Of a stretch of 64,000 bases of DNA, positions 62,666 through 64,000 are shown piece by piece. The DNA is from Micromonospora avicenniae (GTDB taxonomy: Bacteria; Actinomycetota; Actinomycetes; Mycobacteriales; Micromonosporaceae), in contig NZ_FTNF01000004.1 in assembly GCF_900156065.1 (NCBI RefSeq), positions 310,001 to 374,000 of the forward strand. Direction: 5' to 3'. The position numbers were made by a program, and so were the translations under genes. Position 1 is the first letter of the stretch. Each line of letters begins with the position of its first letter. Below the pieces are notes generated by a model. It saw nothing but the letters and a program-made list of their open reading frames with translations, did not search any database and had not been told where the DNA came from.

Positions 62666-64000
62666 GTGTCTGCAGAAGTCGCAGCCAATCCAAAGCGCTG
62701 GACAGCGCTGCTCTTCATCTCGCTCGCCCAACTCATGGTGGTGCTCGACTCCACCATCGTGAACATCGCGCTGCCCGCCGCGCAGCACGACCTCGGCTTC
62801 TCCGACGGCACCCGGCAGTGGGTCATCACCGCCTACACCCTGGCCTTCGGGGGCCTGCTGCTGCTCGGCGGCAGGATCGCCGACATCGCCGGCCGCAAGC
62901 GCACCTTCCTGATCGGCCTGGTCGGATTCGCTGTCGCCTCGGCGGTCGGTGGCTTCGCGGTCAACACCGGCATGCTGCTCGGCGCCCGGGCACTGCAGGG
63001 CTTCTTCGCCGCCCTGCTCGCCCCGGCCGCGCTCTCCCTGGTGACCGTCACCTTCACCGAGGTGCGCGAGCGTGCCAAGGCGTTCGGCGTCTTCAGTGCC
63101 GTCGCCGGTGGTGGCGGGGCGCTCGGTCTCATCCTCGGCGGGGTGCTCACCCAGTACCTGGACTGGCGGTGGTGCCTGTACGTGAACGTGCCGATCACGC
63201 TGGTGGCCGGAGTGGGCGCCGTAGTGGTGATCCGGGACGCGGCGCACGCGCGCAACACCAACCGGCTCGACATCCCGGGCGCACTGCTGGCCAGCCTGGG
63301 CCTGGTGAGCCTGGTCTACGGGTTCACCCGGGCCGAGTCCGACGGCTGGACGGCCGCCTGGACGCTGGGCTCGTTCGCCGCCGCGGTGGTGCTGCTGGCC
63401 GCGTTCGCGGTCGTGGAGTCCGTCGTCAAGGCGCCACTGCTGCCCTTGCGCGTACTCACCGAGCGCAACCGGGGTGGCGCCTTCCTCGGGCTGGGTATCG
63501 CCGTGATCGGCATGTTCGGTCTGCTCCTGTTCATCACCTACTACCTGCAGGTGGTCAAGGGCTGGTCGCCGGTCCTCACCGGTGTGGCGTTCCTGCCCAT
63601 GGTGATCGGCCTGGTCATCGGTTCCGCACAGATCGGACCGCGCCTGCTGCACCGGGTCGCGCCGCGCCTGCTGATGGCACCGGGTTTCCTGGCCGGGGCG
63701 CTCGGCATGCTGCTGCTGACCCAGCTCAAGGTCGACAGCTCGTACCCGCTGCTGATCCTGCCCGGCATGGCCCTGCTCGGCGTGGGTCTCGGCGTGGGGT
63801 TCATCACCGCCATGCACCTGGCCGCACACGGTGTGCAGCCGCGCGACGCGGGTATCGCCTCCGCGATGGTGAACACCTCGCAACAGATCGGCGGCTCCAT
63901 CGGTACCGCACTGCTGAACACCGTCGCCGCCAGCTCGACCACCGCCTGGCTGGCCACGCACCTCAACGGCCGACCGACGGCGCAACTGGCGAACGAGGCG
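62666..64000 (+). CDS. MFS drug exporter of the DHA2 (14-helix) family, cut by the window end
   Basis: The frame is open from GTG at 62666 to the last base, giving 445 residues with no stop. The protein has the DHA2/EmrB-QacA pattern: LDSTIVNIALPAAQHDLGFS (motif D1), GGRIADIAGRKRTFLIG (motif A), RALQGFFAALLAPAALSLV and a long series of hydrophobic helices. It would export drugs or toxic compounds by proton antiport. GGGGGA lies 6 bases before the GTG. An upstream ATG at 62612 is in frame but lacks a ribosome-binding site. No dedicated regulator is in view. Confidence 0.9.
   Translation, partial: MSAEVAANPKRWTALLFISLAQLMVVLDSTIVNIALPAAQHDLGFSDGTRQWVITAYTLAFGGLLLLGGRIADIAGRKRTFLIGLVGFAVASAVGGFAVNTGMLLGARALQGFFAALLAPAALSLVTVTFTEVRERAKAFGVFSAVAGGGGALGLILGGVLTQYLDWRWCLYVNVPITLVAGVGAVVVIRDAAHARNTNRLDIPGALLASLGLVSLVYGFTRAESDGWTAAWTLGSFAAAVVLLAAFAVVESVVKAPLLPLRVLTERNRGGAFLGLGIAVIGMFGLLLFITYYLQVVKGWSPVLTGVAFLPMVIGLVIGSAQIGPRLLHRVAPRLLMAPGFLAGALGMLLLTQLKVDSSYPLLILPGMALLGVGLGVGFITAMHLAAHGVQPRDAGIASAMVNTSQQIGGSIGTALLNTVAASSTTAWLATHLNGRPTAQLANEA

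Overview
The window is high-GC actinobacterial DNA. The third-codon GC bias, GTG starts, leaderless genes, an F420-type luciferase-like oxidoreductase, SARP/BTAD and XRE regulators and a rifamycin-inactivation locus suggest Micromonospora or a close relative (inference from gene content). There are no rRNAs, tRNAs, CRISPR arrays or intact insertion sequences. About fifty genes look real.

Left part (1-18800): the tail of a secreted protein; an NmrA-like oxidoreductase facing an ECF41/SigJ sigma factor; a TetR-GAPDH operon with a palindromic operator; and a tightly overlapping plus-strand operon, 4390-9607. That operon encodes a 50-residue peptide followed by the five families STM4015, STM4014, STM4013, STM4012 and STM4011 (LRR-like protein, ATP-grasp protein, phosphatase/sulfatase-fold hydrolase and two radical SAM enzymes). 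It is a conserved system with no assigned function. A decayed FG-GAP gene follows, then a hydrolase, AraC/SDR and GNAT genes, a secreted propeller-like protein, a YciI protein and a large M14 carboxypeptidase.

Middle part (19065-26955): a five-gene minus-strand operon with OleA, P450, OleC, OleD and a condensation-adenylation-carrier NRPS. OleA, OleC and OleD without OleB are the hallmark of beta-lactone natural products such as lipstatin. The adenylation-domain code read here is DLTKVGEIGK, which points to asparagine and so to an esterastin-like product. Next come a DUF1232 protein, a TauE/SafE exporter with a promoter-operator, and an 1838-residue single-chain acyl-CoA carboxylase.

Right part (34600-64000): two NarL-type two-component systems, one linked to an ABC exporter; a divergent methionine aminopeptidase/XRE pair; a BTAD-CGNR fusion regulator; an LLM oxidoreductase; a rifampin phosphotransferase (rph) preceded by a rifamycin-associated element; an ABC-F protein; a second M14 carboxypeptidase divergent from a MocR regulator; a frameshifted SDR; several small unknowns; a second ECF41 sigma factor divergent from its carboxymuconolactone decarboxylase partner; an aldo/keto reductase; and a truncated-by-window MFS exporter.

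Four ECF41-type promoters (TGTCACA-N16-NNTC) were found by eye. Two share the -10 TGTC and lie near the first sigma factor. Two share CATC and lie between the second sigma factor and its partner. This suggests two separate ECF41 circuits.
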